From Solimonas_A sp052035235 (GTDB taxonomy: Bacteria; Pseudomonadota; Gammaproteobacteria; Nevskiales; Nevskiaceae): 64,000 bases of DNA. The notes below the pieces were generated by a model. That model saw nothing but the letters and a program-made list of their open reading frames with translations, was not told where the DNA came from and did not search any database. Each line of letters opens with the position of its first letter. The first letter of the stretch is position 1. The translations under genes were made by a program, and so were the position numbers. Below, in pieces: positions 7,756 to 15,698 of the stretch. The stretch lies in contig JBPOHT010000005.1 in the NCBI GenBank assembly GCA_052035235.1, forward strand, positions 1 to 64,000, in the 5' to 3' direction.

Positions 7756-7834
7756 ATATCGTAAGAGTGTCTGTCAAGGCTTCGCCTGGCCCGGCTCCCA
7801 GCCTTGGCTCAGACATAAATTACTGATATCCATG

Positions 7835-7862
7835 AAAAAGCCCGCCAGGGTCGCTGGCGGGC
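7835..7862 (-). terminator. Rho-independent terminator after the metallo-hydrolase gene
   Basis: Stem GCCCGCCAG (7840-7848) pairs with CTGGCGGGC (7854-7862) around the loop GGTCG. On the minus strand it is followed by five T residues. It lies 22 bp beyond the stop at 7884. Confidence 0.8.
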
Positions 7863-7883
7863 CGGGGGACAGGCGGGGTGTTT

Positions 7884-8843
7884 TCAGGGCGCGGCAGGCG
7901 TCGCGGGCGGGGTCTGGGCCAGCACAGCGAGGCGCGGCAGCTGCGAGGTCACGCGGCGGTCGTGGGAGGGCACGATGAGCAGCGAGGGGTTGGCGCCCTG
8001 CAACTGGTGGAGCTGCACCAGCACGCCGCGCAGGGTGGCGGGATCGCGGTCCACCATGTTGCGCGACATCCAGGGCTTCTCGGCGGGGATGTCCACGCCC
8101 TCCTTCTGCCAGGCGAGGTCGCCGATGAGGGCGTAGTCGCGAGCCGCGCCGCGCAGGAAGGCGATCACGGCGCCGGGCGTGTGGCCGCCGGCCGGCACCA
8201 GCACGACGCTGCCGTCGCCGAAGACATCATGGCTGGCGGGGAAGCCGGCGTAGGCCGGGCCTTCGAAAGCGTAGGTCTGGAACTTGTCGACGCCGAAGCT
8301 GCGCGCGAGCGTGGTGGCCTCGCCGCCCTGCTCGATGAAATCACGCTCGGCCTGGTTCACGTAGACCGGTACGCCCGGCAGGTCCGGCAGCGCGCCGACG
8401 TGGTCCCAATGCGTGTGCGTGAGGAAGATGCCCTTGAGGCTGGCGGGTGCGATGTTGGCGGCGGCGAGCTGCTCGGTGAGCAGTTGCGCGGGGTGGACCT
8501 TGGAGACGCTGCGCATCAGCCGCGGCACGGTCTTGAAGTGCTCGCTCAGATGACTGCCGAAGCCGGCCTCGAACAGGATGGTGCCCTGCGGATGGCGGAT
8601 GACGAAGACGTCCATGCCGAAGAGGCGCTTCTCCAGATTGCCGCCGCGGTAGGCGAACAGGGCGTTGGATTCCATGGAGCCGGTTTCCGCCACGGCGAGC
8701 TGCACGCGCTGCGCCGGCGCGGGTGGCAGCACGGGGCCCGGCTCCTGCGGCACCGGCAGCGGCGCGGCGGTGAAGGTCCAGGCGAAGGCGGCGGCGGCGA
8801 TGAGCAGGGTGGTCAACGAAACGGCGGCGAGTTTGCGGGCCAT
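7884..8843 (-). CDS. Exported metallo-beta-lactamase-fold hydrolase, lactonase-like
   Basis: 319 residues from MARKLAAVSL, preceded by AGAAGAG. The longer ORF start would read through a REP-like repeat and was rejected. A signal peptide or anchor is evident (LTTLLIAAAAFAWTFTA). The metal motif THTHWDH (HxHxDH) and later GGHTPGAV and LIGDLAW fit the lactonase-type MBL family, with the AGFG segment in front. Relatives hydrolyse homoserine lactones or other lactones, but the substrate is uncertain. It is flanked on the upstream side by a pair of inverted REP-like elements and closed by its own terminator, so it is a single transcription unit. Confidence 0.8.
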   Translation of the reverse strand: MARKLAAVSLTTLLIAAAAFAWTFTAAPLPVPQEPGPVLPPAPAQRVQLAVAETGSMESNALFAYRGGNLEKRLFGMDVFVIRHPQGTILFEAGFGSHLSEHFKTVPRLMRSVSKVHPAQLLTEQLAAANIAPASLKGIFLTHTHWDHVGALPDLPGVPVYVNQAERDFIEQGGEATTLARSFGVDKFQTYAFEGPAYAGFPASHDVFGDGSVVLVPAGGHTPGAVIAFLRGAARDYALIGDLAWQKEGVDIPAEKPWMSRNMVDRDPATLRGVLVQLHQLQGANPSLLIVPSHDRRVTSQLPRLAVLAQTPPATPAAP

Positions 8844-8885
8844 GGGTTCTCTTCTTGTGGTGGTTTGTCTGCGATGCCCGAAGAA

Positions 8886-8980
8886 GTCCGTTCGTGCTGA
8901 GCTTGTCGAAGCGCGGGCGGACTTTCCGGCTATGGTCATCCAGTTGCCGCCCACCCTTCGACAGGCTCAGGGCGAACGGC
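8886..8980. repeat. Inverted pair of TTCGACA-family REP-like elements
   Basis: Two elements in opposite orientation (8886-8922 and 8951-8980) share the core TGAGC(T/C)TGTCGAAG and its complement, about 30 bp apart, between the divergently placed hydrolase start and the end of the old yellow enzyme gene. A comparable inverted pair is at 33904-33993. Confidence 0.8.
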
Positions 8981-8999
8981 AACTCTCGAGGGCCGGCTG

Positions 9000-10229
9000 C
9001 TATGTCCCCGCCATCCAGCGCCGATACTGACGCGTGCGGCGCGCCACGTCGAAGCGCTCGATCAGCAGGGCCTTGAGCGGCGAGACGGCGGGACGCGGGC
9101 GGCGGCCCACGCTCAGTTCGCGCATCTGGTATTTCACGCTGGCCATGTAGGCGCGCGCGGCGAGCAGCTTGTGCTTCCAGCGGATCGGCGGCACGGCAGC
9201 GCTGGCGTCGGGCTCGCCGGCCTGCCAGCGGCGCGGCAGCTGCGGGTCCAGCGCCAGGGCGGTGCCGATGCCCACGGCGCCGAGGCCGGCCTGCAGCACC
9301 TGCTCCACCACGGCCAGGCGACGCACGCCGCCGGTGACCATCAGCGGCATGCGCGCGGTGCCCAGCATCTGCTGCGCGAACTCCAGGAAGTAGGCCTCGC
9401 GCGCGAGCGTGCGTCCGTCACGCGCGTCGCCCTGCATGGCGGGTGCCTCGTAGCTGCCGCCGGAGAGCTCCACCATGTCCACCGGCAGTTCGTTGAGCAG
9501 TTCCAGCACGCGACGCGCGTCCTCGGTGTCGAAGCCGCCGCGCTGGAAGTCGGCGGAGTTGAGCTTCACTGCCACGCAGAAGCCGGGGCTGACGGCGGCG
9601 CGCACGGCCTTCACGGCCTCCAGCAGCAGGCGCGCGCGGTTTTCCAGGCTGCCGCCCCAGCGGTCTTCGCGGCGGTTGGTCAGCGGCGAGAGGAACTGGC
9701 TCAGCAGGTAGCCGTGCGCGGCGTGGACCTGCACGCCGCTGAAGCCGGCCTGCTCGGCCAGGCGCGCGGCGTTGGCGAAGCGGGCGATGACGTCGGCGAT
9801 CTCGGCGTCCGTCATGGCGCGCGGCATGGGAAACATGCGCGACAGCGCACCCAGGTCCAGCGCAACGGCGGAGGGCGCGAGCGTCTCCTGGCCCATGCTG
9901 GCCAGGGTCTGCCGGCCGGGGTGGTTAAGCTGCAGCCAGAACTGCGCGCCGCCGCTGCGACCGGCCTCGGCCCAGGCGCGGAAGCGGTCCAGATGCTGCG
10001 CGCTTTCCAGCACCACGCCACCGGGGCCGGTGAGGGCGCGGCGGTCCACCATGACGTTGCCGCTGATCAGCAGGCCGGCGCCACCCTCGGCCCAGGCGCG
10101 GTAGAGCCGCAGGTGCTGTTTGGAGGGGGCGTGGTCGGCGTCGGCCATGTTCTCTTCCATGGCGGCCTTGGCGATGCGGTTGGGCAGGCGGGCGCCGTTG
10201 GGCAAGACTAGGGGGGCGAAGGCACTCAT
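9000..10229 (-). CDS. NADH:flavin oxidoreductase, old yellow enzyme family
   Basis: 409 residues from MSAFAPLVLPNGARLPNRI, the usual start of the class. It is an FMN-dependent TIM-barrel enzyme. Visible landmarks are FWLQLNHPGRQ, FSGVQVHAAHGYLLSQFLSP with the substrate-binding His pair, NRREDRWGGSLENRARLL, and VTGGVR with GIGTALALDP for the FMN phosphate. Family members reduce electrophilic alkenes, and the natural substrate is unknown. It is transcribed divergently from a MerR-type regulator, with a promoter of MerR-controlled geometry between them (10271-10301). Confidence 0.88.
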   Translation of the reverse strand: MSAFAPLVLPNGARLPNRIAKAAMEENMADADHAPSKQHLRLYRAWAEGGAGLLISGNVMVDRRALTGPGGVVLESAQHLDRFRAWAEAGRSGGAQFWLQLNHPGRQTLASMGQETLAPSAVALDLGALSRMFPMPRAMTDAEIADVIARFANAARLAEQAGFSGVQVHAAHGYLLSQFLSPLTNRREDRWGGSLENRARLLLEAVKAVRAAVSPGFCVAVKLNSADFQRGGFDTEDARRVLELLNELPVDMVELSGGSYEAPAMQGDARDGRTLAREAYFLEFAQQMLGTARMPLMVTGGVRRLAVVEQVLQAGLGAVGIGTALALDPQLPRRWQAGEPDASAAVPPIRWKHKLLAARAYMASVKYQMRELSVGRRPRPAVSPLKALLIERFDVARRTRQYRRWMAGT

Positions 10230-10270
10230 GTCAGGTGTCCGGCAGGGCTCGTCAGGGTGGCATACCGTGA

Positions 10271-10301
10271 AGCCTAAGGTTAAAGTCAGGTTTAATGTCA
10301 A
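10271..10301 (-). promoter_or_regulatory. MerR-type promoter with 19-bp spacer for the old yellow enzyme gene
   Basis: Read on the minus strand: -35 TTGACA (10301-10296), a 19-bp spacer (10295-10277) and -10 TAGGCT (10276-10271). A 19-20-bp spacer is the hallmark of promoters that MerR-family activators untwist. The spacer contains related AGGTTAAAGTC and AGGTTTAATGTC segments. Confidence 0.7.
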
Positions 10302-10318
10302 TGGGTGGAGCGGTCGGG

Positions 10319-10720
10319 ATGAAGATCGGCGAACTGGCGGAGCGCAGCGGGCTGGCGGCGTCGCGCATCCGCTTCTACGAGTCGGCCGGGCTGCTCAACG
10401 CGGTGGAGCGCGGCGCCAACGGCTACCGGCGCTATGGGGCGGAGGCGCTGGGGATTCTGGAGATCATCACCAGCGCGCAGACCTGCGGCTTCACGCTGGA
10501 CGAGATCCGCCCGCTGCTGCCGGTGCCGCAGGGCGAGACCTGGCAGCAGCAGGAGCTGCTGGAGAGCTTGCGCCGCAAGCTGGCCGAGATCGAGCAGATG
10601 CAGAAGCGGCTGGCGCACAACCGCCGCCGGCTGATGGGCGTGATCGCCAGCATCGAGAACAAGCCGCAGGACCTCAGCTGCGCGGACAACGTGCAGCGGG
10701 TGCTGGCGGAGATTCGCTGA
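10319..10720 (+). CDS. MerR-family transcriptional regulator
   Basis: 133 residues from MKIGELAERSGLAAS. The N-terminal HTH is classical (KIGELAERSGLAASRIRFYES), then the wing (NGYRRYGAEAL) and a dimerisation helix with heptad character (ELLESLRRKLAEIEQMQKRLAHNRRRL). There is one Cys near the C-terminus (LSCADN) and no obvious metal site, so it probably senses an organic or redox signal. It is divergent from the old yellow enzyme gene and the likely activator of the 19-bp-spacer promoter between them. Confidence 0.88.
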   Translation: MKIGELAERSGLAASRIRFYESAGLLNAVERGANGYRRYGAEALGILEIITSAQTCGFTLDEIRPLLPVPQGETWQQQELLESLRRKLAEIEQMQKRLAHNRRRLMGVIASIENKPQDLSCADNVQRVLAEIR

Positions 10721-10752
10721 GGCGGGTCCTGTCATGGGGTTGGCGCCGGCCC

Positions 10753-10785
10753 GCCCGTACTTCGACAGGCTCAGTACGAACGGGC
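10753..10785. repeat. REP-like element, TTCGACAGGCTCAG family
   Basis: The core TTCGACAGGCTCAGTACGAA is flanked by complementary CCCGTAC and GTACGAACGGG ends, so this copy can fold on itself. It lies just after the MerR gene. Confidence 0.8.
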
Positions 10786-10824
10786 TTCTTAGTCCCGGCG
10801 TGTTTCGCACGCTGACGGAGGTCC

Positions 10825-10905
10825 GTCATGCCGGCGGAAGCCGGCATCCAGTCCCGGATGGGAGTAGCCACCGAACGACTGGATACCGTCTTTCGCCGGT
10901 ATGAC
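10825..10905. repeat. REP-like element, GCCGG(C/T)ATCCAGTC family
   Basis: The two ends are complementary (GTCATGCCGGCGGAAGCCGG at the left, TTTCGCCGGTATGAC at the right) around a short unique middle. Relatives are at 22277-22357 and 46940-47019, with a partial copy at about 26112-26158. Confidence 0.8.
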
Positions 10906-10944
10906 AGCTTCTGCTTCTTGGCGTGAGGAAGTGCGCCGCCTGCC

Positions 10945-12345
10945 CTACCGCACCAGCTCCACGTCGTCGTCCTTGCGCGGCGTGCCGCCGGCCAGGCTGT
11001 CGCGCACGAACTTGATGTGGCGGCGCATGATGTAGCTCTGGTCGGCGAAGGCGCCGGGCATCTTCACGTTGATCACCGACTTCTCGATCTCGTCCAGGCG
11101 CTGCACCAGCGCGGCGCGCTGTTCCGGCGTCATCGGCTCCTGTGCGGCGCGCTCCAGTGCCATCATCTCGCCGTAGCGCTTGTACAGGCGGCGGTTGACG
11201 CGCCAGGCGTAGATCGCGGGGGCAAAGCGCATGCCGGGGATCAGGATCACCAGCAGCGGGAAGATGATGACCAGTGCGCGGTTGACCAGGCTGGCCAGCC
11301 AGAACGGCAGGATGCGATAGGCGTAGCTCTTGCCGGACTTGTAGTAGCGCGCGGCATCGTCGCTCATCGGGTAGTCGTGCTCGATGGGGTGCGGGAACTC
11401 GCGCGGGTTCTGCATCAGCGAGGAGCGGCTGTGGATCTCCTGCGCGGCTTCCACCAGCAGGTCCGACAGCGCCGGGTGCAGGTCGCGGTGCGCCAGCAGC
11501 TCCACGGTGGGCGCCATCATGGTGATGCGGTGATCCGGCAGGTTGGCGCCGAGGTCGAAAGCGCCGGGCGGCAGGTCCACGCGATTGAGGTAGCGGAAGC
11601 GGCGCTCGTAGGCCTCGCCCTGGGCACTGAAGTCGAACAGGCGGATGCCGGGCTCGCGCAGCAGGCTGCGCACGGTCTTGATGGCGGCGGAGTCGCCGGA
11701 CAGGAAGATGGCGTCCACCTGCTTGGCGCGCAGCGCTTCGCGCGCTGCCTCGCCTTCCAGGTCCAGGAACTGGGTCTTGCCGACGCCGGGCTCCAGGCCG
11801 TTGCCCTTGAGCAGGGCCAGCGCGAGGAAGCGCGTGCCGCTGCCCTGGCGTCCGATGGCGATACGCATGCCGTCCATCTGCGACAGGCGCTCCAGGGCCT
11901 TGTCGGAACGGTAGAAGATCGACACCGGTTGGCGGAACATGGTGCCGAGCGAGACCAGCTCGTCGGTGCCGGTCTCGCGCGTGACGCCGGACTGCACGAA
12001 GGCGAGGTCCACCTCGCCATCCGCCAGCATGTCGAGGCTGTTGGCCGAGCCCAGCGAGGGGACGATGCGCAGTTCCACGTCGTTGCGCGCCAGGATCTTC
12101 TGGTACTGCTCGGCGATGTTGCGGAAGTTGCTGCGCTCTGGCCCGCCGGCGATGCTCAGGTGGCTCGGCGGCGCGGGCCGCACGAAGTACAGCGCGGCGC
12201 CGACAGCCAGCGCGGTGAGCAGCACGATGGGGCCGATGGTGGCCACGGCGTCGCGCCAGGACACGATGGATACGGGGCGCAGGCCCAGCAGGCGGCGGCG
12301 GGCAGTCTCGATCTTCTTCTCGCGGGTGGCTTCTTTCTCGGCCAT
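10945..12345 (-). CDS. TAXI-family TRAP-transporter solute receptor with C-terminal membrane segment
   Basis: 466 residues. An N-terminal membrane anchor (TIGPIVLLTALAVGAALYFV, about 35-55) is followed by a periplasmic binding domain of the TAXI type: LSIAGGPERSNFRNIAEQYQ, SANSLDMLADGEVDLAFVQSG and IGRQGSGTRFLALALL. A second hydrophobic stretch (LVIIFPLLVILIPGM) then leads into a charged cytoplasmic tail. No TRAP permease (dctM/dctQ-like) is adjacent, so this variant may act as an orphan receptor or use a distant permease. Upstream is a less GC-rich stretch preceding the HNH gene. Confidence 0.8.
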   Translation of the reverse strand: MAEKEATREKKIETARRRLLGLRPVSIVSWRDAVATIGPIVLLTALAVGAALYFVRPAPPSHLSIAGGPERSNFRNIAEQYQKILARNDVELRIVPSLGSANSLDMLADGEVDLAFVQSGVTRETGTDELVSLGTMFRQPVSIFYRSDKALERLSQMDGMRIAIGRQGSGTRFLALALLKGNGLEPGVGKTQFLDLEGEAAREALRAKQVDAIFLSGDSAAIKTVRSLLREPGIRLFDFSAQGEAYERRFRYLNRVDLPPGAFDLGANLPDHRITMMAPTVELLAHRDLHPALSDLLVEAAQEIHSRSSLMQNPREFPHPIEHDYPMSDDAARYYKSGKSYAYRILPFWLASLVNRALVIIFPLLVILIPGMRFAPAIYAWRVNRRLYKRYGEMMALERAAQEPMTPEQRAALVQRLDEIEKSVINVKMPGAFADQSYIMRRHIKFVRDSLAGGTPRKDDDVELVR

Positions 12346-12584
12346 GGCAGCGTCCTTGTGCGTTCAGGGGCGAAGCTTGCCCCAGTTTGATGTTTCATGG
12401 GGATGCCCGTAGCTTGTAATCAGCCTTTACTTGCGTGGCAACCCAAGGGTATAAAGACTTCGGCGCCAGTACCTCCTGAAGGACGTACTCGTTGCGACTG
12501 TAGGGCAACCGCCCGCTGCAGTCCCCTCTTTGATGTTCCCCTTAAGGAACGATACGGAGGCTCCTCATCTGAACTGGAGCTTCC

Positions 12585-12935
12585 ATGACACGCCCAATCA
12601 TCAAGAAGAATCGGACCCTCGCTTTCGAGAAGCAAAGCGGGCTCTGCTACTACTGCGGATATCCCATGCTGCGAACGCCCTCGTCCAGCAAGAAGCGATC
12701 TCCCTTTCTATGCACAGCCGAACACCTGCAGGCAATGTCAGAAGGCGGTAGCAACCTTGTGTCGAACATCGTGGCTGCGTGCTGGTTCTGCAACAGTAGG
12801 AGACATCGGACCAAGAAGGTCAGGCTCCCTGCCGAGTACAAGGCGTACGTGCAGCTTAAAATTAAGTGCAGCCGTTGGCATCAGAAAAAGCTGCCGGTCT
12901 CTCTGTCTCTCGGCATCCGCCCTACTCCGCCATGA
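12585..12935 (+). CDS. HNH-endonuclease-fold protein
   Basis: 116 residues. Two zinc-type Cys pairs (CYYC near 21-24 and CWFC near 66-69) bracket the segment TAEHLQAMSEGGSNLVSNIVAAC, with His and Asn in HNH spacing. This looks like a complete small HNH nuclease domain with no partner domain. Codon use and base composition are less GC-rich than the neighbours, as is the DNA just upstream, suggesting acquisition. Its last 14 bp overlap the convergent GST gene. A GGAG precedes the start. Whether it acts on foreign DNA or is a domesticated remnant cannot be told. Confidence 0.75.
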   Translation: MTRPIIKKNRTLAFEKQSGLCYYCGYPMLRTPSSSKKRSPFLCTAEHLQAMSEGGSNLVSNIVAACWFCNSRRHRTKKVRLPAEYKAYVQLKIKCSRWHQKKLPVSLSLGIRPTPP

Positions 12936-13602
12936 AGCGCTTCGGCACTAGCTCGCTGTAGGGGAAGTACTTCAGCCAGGGCCGGGCTTCTTCCAGCACG
13001 CGTTGCACCGAGCCGCGTTGCAGCAGGCGCTCGAAGTAGGCGGCCAGCGCCAGATGCTGCGGGCCGAAGGGCTGCAGGATGTGGGCGTAGAACAGTGACG
13101 GCGCGGCGGCACAGTCCGCCACGGTGAAGGCCGGGCCGGCGGCCCAGGGGTGGATCGCGAGCTGGCGCTCGGCCATGTCGTAGGCCATGTCCAGCAGTTG
13201 CCGTGCTTCCCTGACGCTGGTCTCGTCACGCTGGCCCTCGGGGCGCAGGCGGTCGGCGACGATGCGTTGCATCGGCGTCATCACGTACTGGTCGAACAGG
13301 CGGTCCCACAGCCGCGCCTGCATCTGCTGCTCCGGGTCTGCCGGGAAGAGTGCGGGCGCGCCCGGATGCAGGCGGTCCAGGTACTCCAGCATGATGCTGG
13401 TCTCCGGCACCACGCGGCCGGCGGCGTGGTCTTCCAGCAGCGGGATCTTGGCGGTGGGCCACAGCTCGGCGTAGGACTGGCGCTCCTGCGGATCGCCCAG
13501 GTTCACCATGCGCGGCTCGAAGGCGATGCCCTTCTCGTAGAGGCCGATCAGCACCTTGTGGCAGTAGGAGGACAGCGGGTGCAGGTGCAGCGTCAGGCTC
13601 AT
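12922..13602 (-). CDS. Glutathione S-transferase family protein
   Basis: 226 residues. The N-terminal thioredoxin-fold domain reads LHLHPLSSYCHKVLIGLYEKG, then TAKIPLLED and VPETSIMLEYLDRLHPG, where PETS is the glutathione gamma-glutamyl-binding motif. The C-terminal helical domain contains AIHPWAAGPAFTVADCAAA. Length is typical. The Ser/Cys near residue 12-14 is the probable catalytic position. The gene follows apbE on the same strand by about 30 bp, so it may be co-transcribed. Confidence 0.88.
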   Translation of the reverse strand: MSLTLHLHPLSSYCHKVLIGLYEKGIAFEPRMVNLGDPQERQSYAELWPTAKIPLLEDHAAGRVVPETSIMLEYLDRLHPGAPALFPADPEQQMQARLWDRLFDQYVMTPMQRIVADRLRPEGQRDETSVREARQLLDMAYDMAERQLAIHPWAAGPAFTVADCAAAPSLFYAHILQPFGPQHLALAAYFERLLQRGSVQRVLEEARPWLKYFPYSELVPKRFMAE

Positions 13603-13633
13603 CGGAATCTTCCTTGCTTGTTCGTTGGCGGCG

Positions 13634-14548
13634 CTAGGCCGCTATCGTCGCGGTGGTGGCGATGCTGCCCTGCAGCTTGCCGCCGGCATCCACGGTCATC
13701 CACGGCAGGCCCAGTTCCTCCAGCCACTCCCGGCCCTGCGCGCCCCTGAGCATGGCGATGGTGGTGGCGGTGCCGGCGACGAGGCATTGCTCGGCCAGCA
13801 CGCTGACGCTGGCCAGGCCCTCGATGGGCCAGCCGCTGCGGGGGTCGAGGATGTGGCTGTAGCGGCGGCCGGCGAGCTCGAAGTAGCGCTCGTAGTCGCC
13901 GCTGCTGGCGATGGCGCCGCCGCGCAGCTCCACGCCGGCCACCGGCAGGTCCGGCGCGCGCGGGTGGCGGATGCCGACGCGCCAGGGGGCGCCGTCCGGT
14001 TGCGGACCGAGCACGCGGATGTCGCCGCCCAGCTCCACCAGCGCGTGGCTCACGCCGCTGGCGATGAGCGCGGCGGCGGCGCGATCCGCGGCGTATTCCT
14101 TGCCGAAGCCGCCGAAGTCCAGCTCCATGCCCTGGAGCGGCAGCACCAGGCGCGGGCGTTGCCACTGCAGCTTGTCCCAGCCCACCAGCGGCAGCAGTGC
14201 GTCGAGCTGTGATTGTTGCGGCAGCTTGCGCGCCTTGAAGTCCCAGGCGCGGCGCAGCACGCCGGAGGTGGCGTCGAACAGGCCGTCGCTCTGCTCGTGG
14301 GCGGCGGCGGCGTAGCCCAGCAGGGCGGCGGTCTCGGGGTCCACCTCGATGCCGCGGATGTCCCCGGCGCTGGCGTTGATGCGCGAGACGACGCTGTCGT
14401 CGCGGTAGCGTGAGTACTTGGCTTCGATCCGCTGTACTTCGGCCTGCGCGGCAGCCGCAGCGCGGCGCAGCTGGGCGTCGTCGGGCGCGAACAGCTGCAG
14501 CGAGCAGGGCCCGCCCATGGCGTGGAAACTGAAGTGCTGGAAGCGCAT
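13634..14548 (-). CDS. apbE: FAD:protein FMN transferase
   Basis: 304 residues. It attaches FMN covalently to Thr/Ser in exported flavoproteins. Family motifs are clear: YSRYRDDSVVSRINASAG near the start, DFGGFGKEYAADRAA, ALVELGGDIRVLG, IASSGDYERYF and SHILDPRSGWP. No strong signal peptide is seen, so its compartment is uncertain. DUF3570/DUF4266/TlpA genes, which I recall co-occurring with ApbE in some genomes, lie 1.1 kb upstream on the same strand, separated by a strong terminator. No obvious flavinylation substrate is adjacent. Confidence 0.92.
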   Translation of the reverse strand: MRFQHFSFHAMGGPCSLQLFAPDDAQLRRAAAAAQAEVQRIEAKYSRYRDDSVVSRINASAGDIRGIEVDPETAALLGYAAAAHEQSDGLFDATSGVLRRAWDFKARKLPQQSQLDALLPLVGWDKLQWQRPRLVLPLQGMELDFGGFGKEYAADRAAAALIASGVSHALVELGGDIRVLGPQPDGAPWRVGIRHPRAPDLPVAGVELRGGAIASSGDYERYFELAGRRYSHILDPRSGWPIEGLASVSVLAEQCLVAGTATTIAMLRGAQGREWLEELGLPWMTVDAGGKLQGSIATTATIAA

Positions 14549-14650
14549 GGGGAGAGCTTACCCTGACCCGGGAGCTGACTCATCTTCGAGTATGGCGCAA
14601 CTTGCGCTGAGGGCATTTTCTGAAAGCTGCCTTCACCCTATCGGAAGGCT

Positions 14651-14694
14651 CCCCCTCTCTCCCAACCTCTCTCCCGCAAGGGGAGAGAGGAGCC
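14651..14694. repeat. CCCTCTCC...GGAGAGAGG palindrome
   Basis: A GC-rich imperfect palindrome of the same class as 411-450 and 47741-47780, lying between apbE and the DUF2200 gene. Confidence 0.65.
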
Positions 14695-14711
14695 ACTGCA
14701 GTGGCTCCTCT

Positions 14712-15062
14712 TTACTGCCGCAGGATCTTCTCCAGCGCCTTGCCCTTGGCTAGCTCGTCGACCAGCTTGTCCAGGTAGCGGATGTTGCGCATCAGCGGGT
14801 CTTCCACTTCTTCCACGCGCACGCCGCAGACCACGCCCTTGATCAGCGCGGTGTTGGGATGCATCGCGGGGGCCTGGGCGAAGAAGGTTTCGAAGTCCTT
14901 GCCCTGGTCGATCTGCTGTTGCAGCGCCGCCGGGGCGTAGCCGGTGAGCCAGCAGATGATGCGGTCCACCTCGTCCTTGCTGCGGCCCTTGCGCTCGGCC
15001 TTCTGGACGTACAGCGGGTAGACGCTGGAGAACTTGGTGGTGAAGATGCGGTGTCCGGGCAT
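14712..15062 (-). CDS. DUF2200-family protein
   Basis: 116 residues, MPGHRIFTTKFSSVYPLYVQKAERK..., with DRIICWLTGY and a C-terminal LDKLVDELAKGKALEKIL. This matches DUF2200 as I remember it. The family is short, cytoplasmic and of unknown function, though some members have been compared to YdhG/DUF1801-like folds. Length is normal. It is probably co-transcribed with the small lipoprotein gene upstream (26-bp gap). Confidence 0.8.
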   Translation of the reverse strand: MPGHRIFTTKFSSVYPLYVQKAERKGRSKDEVDRIICWLTGYAPAALQQQIDQGKDFETFFAQAPAMHPNTALIKGVVCGVRVEEVEDPLMRNIRYLDKLVDELAKGKALEKILRQ

Positions 15063-15088
15063 GACGTTTCTCGCGTGACGCGGAGCGG

Positions 15089-15376
15089 CTAGCCGCAGCG
15101 GCCCTCATAGCGGTGGGCGATGATGTAGCCCTGGCGGTTCATCAGCCAGAAGTGGACGCAGGATTCGCCGATGTCCGGGCGCGGGTAGCGGTACTCGAGC
15201 CGGTTCTGGTCCTGCTTGACGATGCTCTTCGGCGATCCCCAGACCTTGACCAGCTCCGAAGCCGGGCGGCCGAACCAGCGCTCCATCTCGCTGTCGCGCG
15301 GCGGATCGTGCGAGCAGCCGGCGGCGCCCACGAGGGCCGCAAGAAGCACGGCGGCGATGTTCTTGTTCAGTGACAT
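15089..15376 (-). CDS. Small lipoprotein with BamE/SmpA-like segment
   Basis: 95 residues. The signal peptide ends in the lipobox LVGAAGC (Cys at about 21), so it should be lipid-anchored in the envelope. The mature part contains MERWFGRPASELVKVWGSPKSIV, a pattern of 'helix, then G-x-P, then strand' seen in BamE/SmpA-type domains. A beta-rich end with two further Cys (ESCVHF and GRCG) follows. Function is unknown. Confidence 0.75.
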   Translation of the reverse strand: MSLNKNIAAVLLAALVGAAGCSHDPPRDSEMERWFGRPASELVKVWGSPKSIVKQDQNRLEYRYPRPDIGESCVHFWLMNRQGYIIAHRYEGRCG

Positions 15377-15527
15377 GCGAGTTCGGTGGGTGCCTGAATG
15401 GAGTGCTGCGATGCGGTCTACTATCGCGCCTTACTGGTTGAACGACAAGGCAACGTCTTCATACAAAGCAACGAGCAGATCTTTGAAACTCTGCGCGGTG
15501 CGTAACCGCCATGGCACCACCCTCACC

Positions 15528-15582
15528 CGTGTTTGCCGGGCTGAGGAGTGACATTGAGTCACTCCTCAGCCCGGCAAACACG
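15528..15582. repeat. Perfect 25-bp inverted repeat, 5-nt loop
   Basis: The arms 15528-15552 and 15558-15582 are exact complements around ATTGA. They start CGTGTTTGCCGGG and end CCCGGCAAACACG. A short CCTCTCCCGCCAGCGGGAGAGG palindrome follows at 15583-15604 and then the terminator at 15613-15648, so three hairpins are stacked in 120 bp. The rest of the gap 15377-15698 shows no gene. Confidence 0.9.
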
Positions 15583-15612
15583 CCTCTCCCGCCAGCGGGA
15601 GAGGGAATAAGT

Positions 15613-15648
15613 AAAAAGGCCCTCGTTCTTTCGAACGAGGGCCTTTTT
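15613..15648. terminator. Strong bidirectional terminator after the DUF3570 gene
   Basis: A perfect hairpin AAAAAGGCCCTCGTTC / GAACGAGGGCCTTTTT with loop TTTC carries T-runs on both strands. It closes the TlpA-DUF4266-DUF3570 operon 51 bp after its last stop codon. Confidence 0.9.
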
Positions 15649-15698
15649 CTCTTGGAGCTCGTGCTTCGATCAGGCCAGCATGAGCACAGCTTCAGCGC

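Noticed and set aside
15377..15698. Possible small RNA or gene in the hairpin-rich gap
   Set aside because: The short ORFs lack ribosome-binding sites and the structures are adequately explained by palindromes and a terminator; no direct evidence for an RNA gene.
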